64,000 nucleotides of DNA from Gordonia sp. ABSL11-1 (lineage in GTDB: Bacteria; Actinomycetota; Actinomycetes; Mycobacteriales; Mycobacteriaceae). The position numbers and the translations under genes were made by a program. The stretch spans positions 1-64,000 of the forward strand of contig NZ_JASXSI010000010.1 of NCBI RefSeq assembly GCF_030315685.1, read 5' to 3'. This document shows positions 45,535 to 54,404 of this stretch, piece after piece. The number at the start of each line of letters is the position of its first letter. Position 1 is the first letter of the stretch. A model generated the notes under the pieces. That model ran no database searches. It saw only the letters and a list, made by a program, of their open reading frames with translations, and was not told the DNA's origin.

Positions 45535-45930
45535 TCAGCTGTTCTGGGCCGCCACCTTCGCGATCTCCTCGAACCGTGCGCCCATCGCGCGGGCCAACGC
45601 CTCTGCGGCGCGCAGGGGACGGACCATCACCATGAAGTCGACGATCTTGCCGTCCTCGTCGAAGCGGAGGAAGTCGCAGCCGGTGACGGCGAGACCGTCG
45701 ACCTTCGCCTCGAAGACGAGCGCATGGTCGACATCGCCGGACGCACCGATCTCGCGCACGTAGTGGAAATCCTCGAAGACCTCGACGACGGCACGCAGGA
45801 TCGCGGCGGTGATCGCTTTGCCCTCGTAGGGCTTGAACGCGACCGGACTGCGAAACACCACGCCGTCGGCGAGCAGCGCCTCGACCGCATCCATGTCACG
45901 CGCGTCGATGGCCTCACGAAAACCCGTCAT
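45535..45930 (-). CDS. NTF2-like (SnoaL-type) protein
   Basis: The protein has 131 residues from ATG 45930, with AAGGGG 8 nt upstream. The NTF2 fold is suggested by MTGFREAIDARDMDAVEALL, ADGVVFRSPVAFKPYEGKAI, VLRAVVEVFEDFHYVREIG-like helices and the sheet CDFLRFDEDGKIVDFMVMVR. Members range from isomerases to binding proteins, and no reaction is assigned. It lies 38 nt downstream of the SDR gene on the same strand. Confidence 0.82.
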   Translation of the reverse strand: MTGFREAIDARDMDAVEALLADGVVFRSPVAFKPYEGKAITAAILRAVVEVFEDFHYVREIGASGDVDHALVFEAKVDGLAVTGCDFLRFDEDGKIVDFMVMVRPLRAAEALARAMGARFEEIAKVAAQNS

Positions 45931-45968
45931 GCCGATCCCCTTCTCTGCAGTTCGAACGATGTCCGCGC

Positions 45969-46880
45969 TCAGTATTGCGCGACCCGACCCGCACGGGGCG
46001 CGCGGTACATGGTCCAGAGGAATCGCGGCACCGCACGCAGCGGAAGTGCCCGCGGCCAGTCGTCGGTCCGGATCAGCGCGTCGGTGCCACCGTCGACGAC
46101 GATGACGCTCCCGACCAGGAAGTCCGCCGACGACGACAGCATCATCATCACCCAATCGGCGATGTGCTCCGAGGTACCGAACTCGCGAATCGGCAGTGGG
46201 AACGACCGGATCTGTTCGCCGGTGTTGCTGTCGAGCTGTGATTGGAGGAGCGGAGTCATCACCGGCCCCGGCGTGATCACGTTGAGCCGGATACCCACGC
46301 CCGCCCAGTCGTCGGACACCGCGGTACGACGACTCCATCGCGTGACAGCGATCTTCGAGGCCGCGTACGCCACCGGCCCCGCGAGCGCGCCGCGACGACG
46401 GATCTGGCGGACCGCCCGTCCGACGTCACCGTCGACAAGCCGCCGGACGGCCAGCCGTGGGACGAACGGTGTCGTAGTGGTCGAATTCGAGCCGAAGACA
46501 ACGACTTTCGCAGCATCCGATGCGGCCAGCGCCGGCCGCCACATCGCCAGCAGCTCGGTGACACCGAGGACGTTGACCTCGGCGATCATCTGCTCACGAC
46601 CCCGGTGAGGCCCGAGCCCGGCCGCCATGACCGCGCCGTCGAGCCGTCCACCGCACCGCTCGAGCACGGCGTCCGCAGCGAGACGCCGACCGTCGGACGT
46701 GGACAGGTCTGCGACGACGTCGACGTCGCGCAGATCCACACCGATGACCGTGTGACCGGCCGCGCGCAGCCGTTCCACCGTCGCGGCGCCGATGCCCGAC
46801 GCCGCGCCGGTCACCACGTACGTCCGCGCAGCGTCGGGATTCTCGGTGCCGCCCGTCTCGACACTCGCATCCTCGATCAC
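45969..46880 (-). CDS. Short-chain dehydrogenase/reductase
   Basis: The 303-residue protein has the classical SDR motif TYVVTGAASGIGAATVERL, an NAG-like region AVMAAGLGPHRGREQMIAEV, and YAASKIAVTRWSRRTAV with the catalytic Tyr-Lys. ITPGPVMTPLLQSQLDSNTG and FLVGSVIVVDGGTDALIR close the fold. The substrate is unknown; steroid or alcohol dehydrogenases are close in pattern. Its ATG overlaps the MarR stop by 4 nt, so the regulator and enzyme are made together. Confidence 0.9.
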   Translation of the reverse strand: MIEDASVETGGTENPDAARTYVVTGAASGIGAATVERLRAAGHTVIGVDLRDVDVVADLSTSDGRRLAADAVLERCGGRLDGAVMAAGLGPHRGREQMIAEVNVLGVTELLAMWRPALAASDAAKVVVFGSNSTTTTPFVPRLAVRRLVDGDVGRAVRQIRRRGALAGPVAYAASKIAVTRWSRRTAVSDDWAGVGIRLNVITPGPVMTPLLQSQLDSNTGEQIRSFPLPIREFGTSEHIADWVMMMLSSSADFLVGSVIVVDGGTDALIRTDDWPRALPLRAVPRFLWTMYRAPRAGRVAQY

Positions 46881-47362
46881 AGCGCCTGCGGTCTTTTCGC
46901 CCGGTCGTCCGGCCGCGCCGTCGTCCGCTCATACGCGTCGTTGAACGCGCGCATCTCATGCAGCAGCGACTCCGGCGTACCCGGCGCGAGGTCGGAGAAG
47001 ACCTGGATGAGTCGCTCAGCCCGCAGCCGGCCGTCGTGCGCGAACGCCTCGACACCCGCCGGCGTCGGCCGGATGAGTCGACTGACCTGGCCGGCTACCT
47101 CGAACCGTTCGAGGTAGCCGTGCTTGATGGCCGCGTTGACCTGACGATTCACCGTTGACTGATCGAGTTCGAGTTCCTCGCTCAGAGTGCGCAAGGTGCG
47201 CGGGTGGCCGTCGGCGAGTGTCCACAGAATCGTGAACGCCGACAACTCGAGCACGGCGCCGTCGATGACGTTGGTCTTGCGGCGGCTGAAGCGCAGTAGT
47301 TCCTCGGCCAGGTCGCCGTAGACAGGCGACGGCCAGAACGAAGCATCCCCGGCGTACGACAT
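46877..47362 (-). CDS. MarR-family regulator
   Basis: The protein has 161 residues from ATG 47362. The winged helix is clear: AFTILWTLADGHPRTLRTLS, ELELDQSTVNRQVNAAIKHG, YLERFEVAGQVSRLIRPTPA. GGGAGG lies upstream; a GTG two codons earlier is also possible. It leads an operon with the SDR gene and is divergent from an MFS exporter. The palindromes in the spacer are its likely targets. Confidence 0.88.
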   Translation of the reverse strand: MSYAGDASFWPSPVYGDLAEELLRFSRRKTNVIDGAVLELSAFTILWTLADGHPRTLRTLSEELELDQSTVNRQVNAAIKHGYLERFEVAGQVSRLIRPTPAGVEAFAHDGRLRAERLIQVFSDLAPGTPESLLHEMRAFNDAYERTTARPDDRAKRPQAL

Positions 47363-47381
47363 CCCCACAGGTCCTCCCTTG

Positions 47382-47434
47382 CCGATATCGGACAATCTAC
47401 TCACGAGTTGGCATGTGCATCGTACATATGTACG
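47382..47434. promoter_or_regulatory. Two palindromic operators between marR and the MFS gene
   Basis: CCGATATCGG at 47382-47391 is a perfect palindrome and extends in part to TTG...CAA. CGTACATATGTACG at 47421-47434 is a perfect 14-bp palindrome, 28 nt before the MFS ATG. The first lies 19 nt before the marR start. Both are placed to allow MarR to repress its own gene and the exporter. Confidence 0.7.
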
Positions 47435-47462
47435 CTACACATCGACAATGAGGAGACGTCAC

Positions 47463-48959
47463 ATGAGCAACCACCAGCCCGACGATCAGGCACATACGCC
47501 GGTCGCCGAGGAACTGACCGACGGGGAACACAGCGGAGCGGCGGTCGCCGTGGTCGCGGTGCTCTGCTTCGGCGGCCTCGTGGCGTCGCTCATGCAGACC
47601 CTGGTCATCCCGATCCAGCCGGAACTGCCGCGACTGCTGAACACCTCGATCTCCAACGCATCGTGGGTCATCACCTCGACGCTGCTGGCCGCCGCGGTGG
47701 CCATGCCGATTGCCGGGCGACTGGGCGACATGTTCGGCAAGCAACGGATCATGCTGGGCAGCGCCGCTCTGCTCGTCGTCGGCTCGCTGATCTGCGCCCT
47801 CGGCGGTTCGCTGATTCCGATGATCGTGGGTCGTGCCGTGCAGGGTCTGGCGATGGGCTTCATACCCGTCGGCATCAGCCTCATGCGCGAGGTGACCCCG
47901 CCCAAGCTGACCTCCATGGCCGTCGCCGCCATGAGCGCGACGCTGGGTGTCGGCGGCGCGATCGGCTTGCCGCTGTCGGCCTGGGTCGCCCAGTCCTTCG
48001 ACTGGCGTGCGCTGTTCTGGGTGGCCGCCGGCCTCGCGGTCGTGGTGACGCTGCTCGTGGCCTTCCTCGTGCCCCATGTCGACGACAGCAACGGCGGACA
48101 CTTCGACGTCGTCGGCGCCATCGGCCTCGCCCTCGGTCTGTCCGGCGTGCTGATCGCCGTCTCCAAGGGCAACGACTGGGGATGGGGATCCGGTACGACG
48201 ATCGGACTGCTCCTCGGCGGTCTCGCGCTGCTGGGAATCTGGGGCGTCTTCGAGCTCCGCCACTCGGATCCGCTGGTCGACCTGCGGACCACCGCCCGGC
48301 CCGCCGTGCTCTTGACCAACGTCGCGGCCATCGCGATCGGTTTCGGCATGATGGCACAGGCCGTCGTCATGCCGCAGCTGCTCGAGATCCCGAAGGCGAT
48401 GGGCGGTCTCGGGCAGACGCTGCTCGCCGCGGGCCTCTGGATGGCGCCCGGAGGTCTGATGATGCTGGTGTTCGCACCCGTCTCCGGCACGCTGATCAAC
48501 AAGATCGGCGCCAAGTTCACGATGGCCATCGGCGCCGCCGTCCTGGGCCTCGGCTACTTGGGCGCATTCCTCCTGATGGATGCGCCGTGGCAGCTCGCGG
48601 TCGCCTCGGTGATCTGCTCGGCCGGCGTCGGCATCGGGTACGCAGCGATGCCGACGCTGATCATGAGTTCGGTGCCGATGCAGGAGGCCGGCGCGGCCGT
48701 GGGTCTCAACGGCCTCATGCGGTCGATCGGCACCACCAGCGCCTCCGCCGTGATGGCCCTGGTGCTCACCAGTTCGACGGTGAGCTACGGGCCGGTCGAG
48801 GTGCCCAGCCACTCGGCGTTCCAGTGGTGCTTCCTCATCGGCGCGATCGCCGCGTTCGTGGGCGTCGCGATCACGATGTCGATCCCCGCCGCCCGCAAGC
48901 GGGCCGCGGCGAAGGCCGAGACCGGGACCGACGCAGCTGTCCCGGCGGCGCAGGCCTGA
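47463..48959 (+). CDS. MFS exporter (DHA2 family)
   Basis: The protein has 498 residues from ATG 47463, with GAGGAG 8 nt upstream. About fourteen helices are expected. Motifs are MQTLVIPIQPELPRLLNTSI, SNASWVITSTLLAAAVAMPI, AGRLGDMFGKQRIMLGSAAL (motif A) and a motif-C region SATLGVGGAIGLPLSAWVAQ. Drug or metabolite export is expected. Control by the divergent MarR protein is likely. Confidence 0.92.
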   Translation: MSNHQPDDQAHTPVAEELTDGEHSGAAVAVVAVLCFGGLVASLMQTLVIPIQPELPRLLNTSISNASWVITSTLLAAAVAMPIAGRLGDMFGKQRIMLGSAALLVVGSLICALGGSLIPMIVGRAVQGLAMGFIPVGISLMREVTPPKLTSMAVAAMSATLGVGGAIGLPLSAWVAQSFDWRALFWVAAGLAVVVTLLVAFLVPHVDDSNGGHFDVVGAIGLALGLSGVLIAVSKGNDWGWGSGTTIGLLLGGLALLGIWGVFELRHSDPLVDLRTTARPAVLLTNVAAIAIGFGMMAQAVVMPQLLEIPKAMGGLGQTLLAAGLWMAPGGLMMLVFAPVSGTLINKIGAKFTMAIGAAVLGLGYLGAFLLMDAPWQLAVASVICSAGVGIGYAAMPTLIMSSVPMQEAGAAVGLNGLMRSIGTTSASAVMALVLTSSTVSYGPVEVPSHSAFQWCFLIGAIAAFVGVAITMSIPAARKRAAAKAETGTDAAVPAAQA

Positions 48960-48975
48960 TCTGCCGGACCTGTCG

Positions 48976-49067
48976 GCCGCTGGTCGAGCGTATCGAGACC
49001 CGCGGCCGGCAGGCTCATCGACCGCTGGTCGAGTAGCCCGCGAGGAACGAGCGTGCGTATCGAGCCC
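48976..49067 (+). repeat. Dispersed GGTCGAG...GTATCGAGAC repeat, copy 3
   Basis: The repeat has CCGCTGGTCGAGCGTATCGA followed by CCGCTGGTCGAGTAGCCCGC and GTGCGTATCGAGCCC, two units in tandem. It is related to 16288-16370 (same strand) and 40876-40973 (opposite). It lies between the convergent MFS and MarR-remnant genes. Confidence 0.75.
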
Positions 49068-49069
49068 AC

Positions 49070-49523
49070 TCACGAAACATGATGTCGGGCAAGCGAGTCC
49101 AGCCTATGCAACGCGGGTAGCGCGGCCTCCAGCGCCGACATGTCGTCCGGCCGCAGCCCGCCGACGTAGTCGGCGATGCGTTCGATGTTGCGACGCTTGC
49201 GGTCGACGACGTAGGCGTCGCCGGCCTCGGTCAGTTCGACGAGCGTCGCGCGCCGATCGCCTGGATCATGCCGGCGGTTCACCAGTCCGGCCCTCTCCAG
49301 GCTGGTGATCATCGCCGTCATCGACGGTTGCGCCGGCCCCTTGCGCGCCGGCGAGCGCAGTGACCCGCTGTGGGCCGTGACTCCGCAGCATCGCCAGGGT
49401 GGACACCGCAGTCATGCTGATGTCGCGAGGGATCTGCCGGACGAAGTCCGACATCAGGGCGTACAGCGCGCCGGCGGTCGCGCCGATCGCGCCGTCGCCG
49501 CTCTGGTCTCCTCGACGGTCCAT
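49070..49523 (-). pseudogene. MarR-family regulator with a mid-gene frameshift
   Basis: The first half reads TAGALYALMSDFVRQIPRDI, SMTAVSTLAMLRSHGPQRVT. The recognition helix and wing, AQPSMTAMITSLERAGLVNR, RHDPGDRRATLVELTEAGDA, are in another frame. A single-base loss in or next to CAAGGGG near 49341-49346 accounts for it. Each half looks well conserved, so the break is recent or an assembly error. Confidence 0.75.
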
Positions 49524-49660
49524 GAGTCCCGATCCATCACCGCCGCCGGCGGATGCAGATGAATCCACCATTGGCCCAGTTCAGGATGGTCGCCCCTCCT
49601 GCACGGCCGCTTGGAGGGGACGGGCTCGGCCGTCCCTCCGATGTCAGCAGATCACCGTCG

Positions 49661-50548
49661 TCAGCGGTGCGCGAGGTGGTCCGGACGCGGATACGCCGCG
49701 CCGAACGGATCGTGCAGCGCATTCGACTTCGCATTGAACACGACGAACAGGTTGCTGCGCGGGTACGGGGTGATGTTTCCCGACGACGCGTGCATGCAAT
49801 TCGAGTCGAAGTAGAGCGCGGAACCGGTCGGGCCGGTGATGGTGTCGATCCCGAACTCGTCGGCGAGTTCGGTGACGTCACTTTCCGCGGGCGTCCCGTA
49901 CGGCGGCCGATACGACACCAACGACTCCTCGTGATAGCCGTCTGGCGTCTCTCCGACACAACTGACGAATAGCTTGTGCGATCCGGGGATGATCATCAGC
50001 GATCCGTTGTAGGAATGGTTGGGGGTCAAGGCGATCGACACGCTCAGCGCCCGCGGCGACGGCATGCCGTCCTCGGCGTGCCAGGTCTCGAAATCGGAGT
50101 GCCAGTAGAACGGCCCACCGGCGAAGCCCGGTTTCAGGTTGACCCGACTCTGGTGGATGTAGACATCGTCGTCGAGGATCTGCCGTGCGACACCGATGAC
50201 GTCCTCGCGAGAACAGATCTCGGCGACGACGTCACTCAACTGATGAACGGCGAACAACGACCGGACGTCACCGCTGGTCGACTCGCGGATCACCCGATCG
50301 TCCTCCCCGAGACGATCCGTGATCGCGTTCACGTCGTCGAGGCACCGCGCGATGTCGCGGTCGTCGAGAACAGATGACGTTGTGTGATAACCACGTTCGT
50401 CGTAGCGTCGGAGTTCCGGGCTCGACAGGGGTCCCGGGTTGTTCATGCTGCCCCAGACGACGGGATGCGGGCGCGGCTCGATCTGACTGTGCTCCGCGAG
50501 CCTTGTGCGGTACACATCGACGGAACGGGTTGCTGTTTGAGTTACCAC
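49661..50548 (-). CDS. ectD: Ectoine hydroxylase EctD
   Basis: The 295-residue member of the Fe(II)/2-oxoglutarate dioxygenases converts ectoine to 5-hydroxyectoine. The EctD signature FYWHSDFETWHAEDGMPSPR is present and provides the His and Asp iron ligands. The third ligand is probably the His in FDSNCMHASSGN. SRVNLKPGFAGGPFYW and NHSYNGSLMIIPGSHKLFVS also match. ectABC, usually next to ectD, are not in this window, so ectoine would have to come from elsewhere in the genome or from uptake. Confidence 0.9.
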   Translation of the reverse strand: MVTQTATRSVDVYRTRLAEHSQIEPRPHPVVWGSMNNPGPLSSPELRRYDERGYHTTSSVLDDRDIARCLDDVNAITDRLGEDDRVIRESTSGDVRSLFAVHQLSDVVAEICSREDVIGVARQILDDDVYIHQSRVNLKPGFAGGPFYWHSDFETWHAEDGMPSPRALSVSIALTPNHSYNGSLMIIPGSHKLFVSCVGETPDGYHEESLVSYRPPYGTPAESDVTELADEFGIDTITGPTGSALYFDSNCMHASSGNITPYPRSNLFVVFNAKSNALHDPFGAAYPRPDHLAHR

Positions 50549-51301
50549 GATCTGCGTTGATCCTTTCCCTCAGTCGGCGTCGAATGTCCTACGTCGGAAG
50601 TTTCCCTGCCGAAGAACGGTCCAAACCCTCAAACCCGCAAGGGATCTCTCGACGCAGGACACGCTTGTCAGGTGCGCTGTGGAGTTGTCATGCGCCTACA
50701 AGAGGCGCCCATCCGAGGCTGTCATCGATGACGTTCTGAGGCAAACCGGCTGGTTGGCATCGCACAGCGGTCGGATCGGTCCCACGGATTCTCGCCGCTG
50801 CACCACGGAGCTCACCTGGCGGCTGTCCGCAGGCCCCCGGTCGGGCACTCTCACCGAGGTGAGGCCACCGCGCGGTCGAGGAACTCGACGGGCACGCCGA
50901 GCACCGACGACCCCGGTGCCGCACCGGAACTCTCCGAGCGGATGTCGGTGACGAGTGAACGGAATACGGAGCCACCGTCGGCCGGGTAGCGGACCATACC
51001 GACCCGCGAACAGACGGCGAGGTACGTTGCCGGCATGCTGTCGGGCGTCCGCGGGTCGACCGGCCGTGGCCAAGCACACCGCCAGCGCTCGCTCTGGCCG
51101 CACCCGGGCCAGTTCGCACCCGGTCCCGTCGAGCCGATCGACCCGATCGCGCGTACGGTCCGCCCTCGATCAGATATATGATGCAGGTCTCACCACACGG
51201 TTCAGCCTAGCCCCCGTGTCGCGATCAGGCCGCGACCGATCGACGCGCAGGAGGAACCCGGGTCGACACATGCATCGCGCGCCCCCGATCAGCGCGCCCG
51301 A
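50549..51301. other. Long intergenic region, no supported gene
   Basis: About 750 nt lie upstream of ectD and downstream of the glycosyltransferase. Open frames exist on both strands but none shows a recognisable family, a good start, or consistent codon use. A minus-strand stretch at 50870-51000 (MVRYPADGGSVFRSLVTDIR) could be a relic. The region may have lost the genes that normally precede ectD. Confidence 0.5.
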
Positions 51302-52531
51302 TCAACTCGCGGCCGACTCCAGGACGTCGCACGCCCGTGCGACCGCGATGTCCGGCGGGGTCAGGGCCGTGGCCAGCGTGGCTGCGGCGTCCGCGACGCC
51401 GTCGTCGAGCAGGATCGCCAGATCGTTCGCTCCGAGCAGTCGCAGTCGGCGACCATCACCGACGCCGAGACGCCGCAGCGCCGCGGTCCACATCGGCTGG
51501 TCCGCGCTGATCCAGCCGACAACGGCGGGGATGCCTGCACGGGCGACGGCCGCAGTGGTGCCCGCGCCGCCGTGGTGGACCGCACCACGACAATGCGGCA
51601 GCAGCAGTTCGTGGTCGAGGGCATCCACGACGTGCAGGACGTCGTCGCGCTGGGGGAGTTCGTGCGGGGTGTGAGCGATGACGCGCAGTCCGAATCCGGT
51701 CAGCGAACCGACGATCCCGTCGATGCGTTCGGCCTCGACCGGCATGCTGCCGAATCCGACGTACACCGGCGACCGGCCGGCGTCGGCCCAGGCGATGGCC
51801 TGCTCGGTAGCCCGGCCGTCGTCGCCGTTGAAACGACGACGGGTGGTCGCGTCCGGCAGCAACGCCCCGGTGAACGGCCGGGTCGGACCCCACTCGTTCG
51901 GCAGACCTGGAAAGAGCGCCGGATCGTAGGCCTGCACCTCCGGCGTGCCGGCCTCGTGAAGTCGTTGCGGCAGTGGCTGTCCGGCAGGGGCGAGGCCGAG
52001 ACGTCGGCGCAGGTCGCCGTCGCGGCCGCGGACGGTCCACCAGTTCACCTGGTCGCCGATCGCCCACAGGGCCCGGCGGGCCCAGCGCGGCGCGCCGAAG
52101 ACGTCGACCGTCTCGTTGGACCGGATCGGGCAGTAATGCAGCGGCACAAAAGTGGCATCGTTGCCCTCCGCGACCGTGGCGGCGCGCTCCTGCGCGAGCA
52201 GTCCGGTCACCAGGACGTCGGCGTCCTGGGCGAGCTCACCCATCACCTGCTCGGAGGTGTCCGCACCGAAGGCGGAGATCTCCGACAACGCCTTCAGCCG
52301 CGTTGACGGGTTCTTGCTCTTGAGGCGCTGTTTCACCAACGGGCTGCGCAGCAGCTCTGAGTTGTCCGGACACAGCACCCGCGCCGTCAACCCGGTGCGC
52401 ACGACAGCAGGGACGATGTCCTCAGGTGCCGCCACGGTGACCTCGTGTCCGCGCTCGGCGAGCGCCTGAGCGACCGCGACACCGGGCTGGACGTCTCCCC
52501 GACTCCCGTGCATGGCGAAACCGAATCTCAT
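51302..52531 (-). CDS. UGT/MGT-like glycosyltransferase (GT1)
   Basis: The protein has 409 residues from ATG 52531. The N-terminal acceptor domain begins MRFGFAMHGSRGDVQPGVAV, AQALAERGHEVTVAAPEDIV. The C-terminal nucleotide-sugar domain has SPVYVGFGSMP, VDALDHELLLPHCRGAVHHG and GAGTTAAVARAGIPAVVGWI, the GT1 donor-binding signature. Targets of such enzymes are lipids, macrolides or glycopeptides. It is divergent from a broken TetR gene. Confidence 0.9.
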   Translation of the reverse strand: MRFGFAMHGSRGDVQPGVAVAQALAERGHEVTVAAPEDIVPAVVRTGLTARVLCPDNSELLRSPLVKQRLKSKNPSTRLKALSEISAFGADTSEQVMGELAQDADVLVTGLLAQERAATVAEGNDATFVPLHYCPIRSNETVDVFGAPRWARRALWAIGDQVNWWTVRGRDGDLRRRLGLAPAGQPLPQRLHEAGTPEVQAYDPALFPGLPNEWGPTRPFTGALLPDATTRRRFNGDDGRATEQAIAWADAGRSPVYVGFGSMPVEAERIDGIVGSLTGFGLRVIAHTPHELPQRDDVLHVVDALDHELLLPHCRGAVHHGGAGTTAAVARAGIPAVVGWISADQPMWTAALRRLGVGDGRRLRLLGANDLAILLDDGVADAAATLATALTPPDIAVARACDVLESAAS

Positions 52532-52642
52532 GAATCCCGACGATACCGGGTCATCCGTCCCAGACAATTGCAACAAACGATGTGGGCGTGCGGCTTTCGG
52601 TGATTCCCGCCACCCTCGCTCGAGGTCACCCCTTTCTGTGCA

Positions 52643-52652
52643 TGTGTACACA
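52643..52652. promoter_or_regulatory. Short palindrome in the glycosyltransferase/tetR spacer
   Basis: TGTGTACACA is a 10-bp palindrome 12 nt before the start of the broken TetR gene and about 110 nt from the glycosyltransferase start. It is a candidate operator of that regulator. Confidence 0.4.
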
Positions 52653-52663
52653 AAGAGAAACGC

Positions 52664-53205
52664 ATGTCGGAGACCCCGCGACCCCGTCGTCGCAACCCTG
52701 AGGAACAGCGCCGGACGATCACCGAGGCTGCGGCGGCCCTGATCCTGTAGGTCAGCTCGGGTGGGTTCACACACCGGTTGGTCGCGCGCCGTGCAGAGGT
52801 CCCGCTCGGATCGACGACCCAGTACTTCGCGACCCTCGACGATCTGCGCGCCGCCGCCTGGCGCACCTCGCGCATGACATCGACGTCGGACTCGCCGAGG
52901 TGTCCGAAACACTCACCGAGCACGGACCGGTGCCCGCGGTGTTCGCACAGACGCTGCACGATTACATCTCGCAGGACGACCTGATCCGCGCCGACATGGC
53001 CCTGATCTCGGCCGCCGCGGTCGATCCGAAACTGCGGCCGCTCGCGGTGCGCTGGTCGGACGGCATGGTCGCCCTCCTGTCACCGCACATCGGCGAACGC
53101 GCAGCGCGTGCCGTGACCGCGTTCGCCGACGGCGTCTCGATGTATGCACTGCTGTACGGCACGCCGATGGACGTCGACGACCTCACCACGGCGCAGCAGC
53201 ATTGA
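52664..53205 (+). pseudogene. TetR-family regulator with an in-frame stop and a frameshift
   Basis: The N-terminus reads PRRRNPEEQRRTITEAAAAL and then meets TAG at 52748-52750. The HTH continues after it: RLVARRAEVPLGSTTQYFAT, LDDLRAAA. Near 52857 the frame shifts, and the ligand-binding part follows in the next frame: LAHDIDVGLAEVSETLTEHG, FAQTLHDYISQDDLIRADMA and so on to the stop. Two independent lesions make this a real pseudogene rather than a single error. The divergent glycosyltransferase has probably lost its repressor. Confidence 0.85.
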
Positions 53206-53308
53206 CGGAGAATACACGTGACCTGGGGTTCAGCAGGACACCAAGTGAGCTCCAAGTCCTGGGCAGCACTGTGTGGATCGAGACCAACGATCCCGCCCAG
53301 GAGCCCCG

Positions 53309-53470
53309 ATGACCATCACCGCCCCCGCCGATCCGATACGGATCGGCGACGTTCTCGACATCCTCGACGACCAAGCCCGAAGCTCTCGGCGCTGGCCGAT
53401 CGCCATCGACATCGTCGGAGCACTCATACCGCAGGTGATGGTGCTCGCGTTCCTGGTGGTGCCCTACTGA
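53309..53470 (+). CDS. Small membrane protein, 53 residues
   Basis: ATG 53309 has AGGAG 7 nt upstream. The product begins MTITAPADPIRIGDVLDILD with an acidic amphipathic part, then IAIDIVGALIPQVMVLAFLV, one membrane helix ending VVPY. No family is recognised. The longer frame from 53273 lacks a site. It stands alone between the TetR remnant and a region with tandem repeats and a terminator. Confidence 0.55.
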   Translation: MTITAPADPIRIGDVLDILDDQARSSRRWPIAIDIVGALIPQVMVLAFLVVPY

Positions 53471-53579
53471 GTCGGCGCGCAACCGGGCCGAGTGTGCGCC
53501 GGAAAAGCGCCCAACACTTCGGCGTTGTCCCAGGTCATTTGCGCCTACCGACATCCACACGCACCACCCGGGCGCTTTC

Positions 53580-53629
53580 CCGGGGCGGTTTCCGGGATCT
53601 ACGGAAGCTCTTCCGGGGCGGTTTCCGGG
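53580..53629. repeat. Direct repeat CCGGGGCGGTTTCCGGG, two copies 33 bp apart
   Basis: The 17-bp sequence occurs exactly at 53580-53596 and 53613-53629. The 33-bp offset is about three helical turns and also eleven codons, so it could be a protein-binding array or coding. The frame across it (RGGFRDLRKLFRGGF) has no family support. The surrounding 53471-54000 carries no convincing gene. Confidence 0.6.
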
Positions 53630-53772
53630 TACCTCGGAATAGATCCCGCACCGACCCGGTTGAACGACGCGACGGCCTCGGGATCTCTGCCCCCGGGCCC
53701 CACCTCATTCGCCGCCACGAGCGGCCTCTCGCCGAGAGGCGCACTGCCTGAGGCCGTCCCTCTCACACGAAC

Positions 53773-53802
53773 AGACCGCCGTTCCGTTTCGGACGGCGGT
53801 CT
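53773..53802 (+). terminator. Hairpin terminator in a gene-free stretch
   Basis: AGACCGCCGT (53773-53782) and ACGGCGGTCT (53793-53802) form a 10-bp stem that can extend toward the loop, followed by CTTCG. It ends a roughly 300-nt stretch after the small membrane gene that has no coding support. A long 3' region or a non-coding RNA could end here. Confidence 0.55.
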
Positions 53803-54000
53803 CTTCGTGCCTCGCCGCTTCCCGGGACGATCGCATAGACGGCCGTGCTGCGACACATGACACATCGCGCCAAAAGTGGCCGTCGGACAATCCCTCTCGA
53901 CGATCCCCCGAGAATTCCGAGCACACGGTGTTGGAGTATGACCGGCACGGCCACGCTGTGACGGTCGCAGCCAGAACGCCTACGAAGGGAGTCATTCCCG

Positions 54001-54404
54001 ATGACGATTTCCACCACCACGATCCATCGACAGCTTCGCGCGATCCTCGCGCTCACGCACGTCGAGATCCAGACCGCGGAGATCCGCCAGGCCCAGGCAC
54101 GCACCGACGCGATCCGCGACGAACTCGCCGGCAACGCGGAGAAGGGCCGCGCGATGTACCTGAAGGCCCTCGCGACGGCCAGAAGGACACCGACCTGGTG
54201 AACCTTGCCGACCGGCTCATCGACGCACACACCGAGACGGTCGAGTGGATCACCCACTCCCACACCCCGGGTGGCGGCGTTCTCGCGGGCGGGCTGACAT
54301 GGAACGGTCCTCGAGTGGCCGAAATCGTCAGTAGCTTGTCCTTGCGGCCACGTCGACGACCGACGACGATCGTCGTGTGCAGGCAACCGGTTCGCCGCGT
54401 GTGA
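54001..54404 (+). pseudogene. Ferritin-like helical protein, frameshifted and shortened (tentative)
   Basis: ATG 54001 has AAGGGAG 9 nt upstream. It reads MTISTTTIHRQLRAILALTH, VEIQTAEIRQAQARTDAIRD, ELAGNAEKGR, then stops at 54201. The next frame continues DGQKDTDLVNLADRLIDAHT, ETVEWITHSH to a stop at 54404. I recall a similar helical ferritin-like family in actinobacteria with a longer middle. If so, this copy has an internal deletion and a one-base shift near 54170. Identity is tentative; the frameshift pattern is clear. Confidence 0.5.

Noticed and set aside
47397..49073. Minus-strand ORF of 558 codons opposite the MFS gene
   Set aside because: The MFS protein is clear on the plus strand. 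The antisense frame is a His/Asp/Gly-rich shadow.
50696..51103. Minus-strand ORF of 135 codons before ectD
   Set aside because: Arg-rich composition, no domain, no ribosome-binding site, and overlapping frames of similar length.
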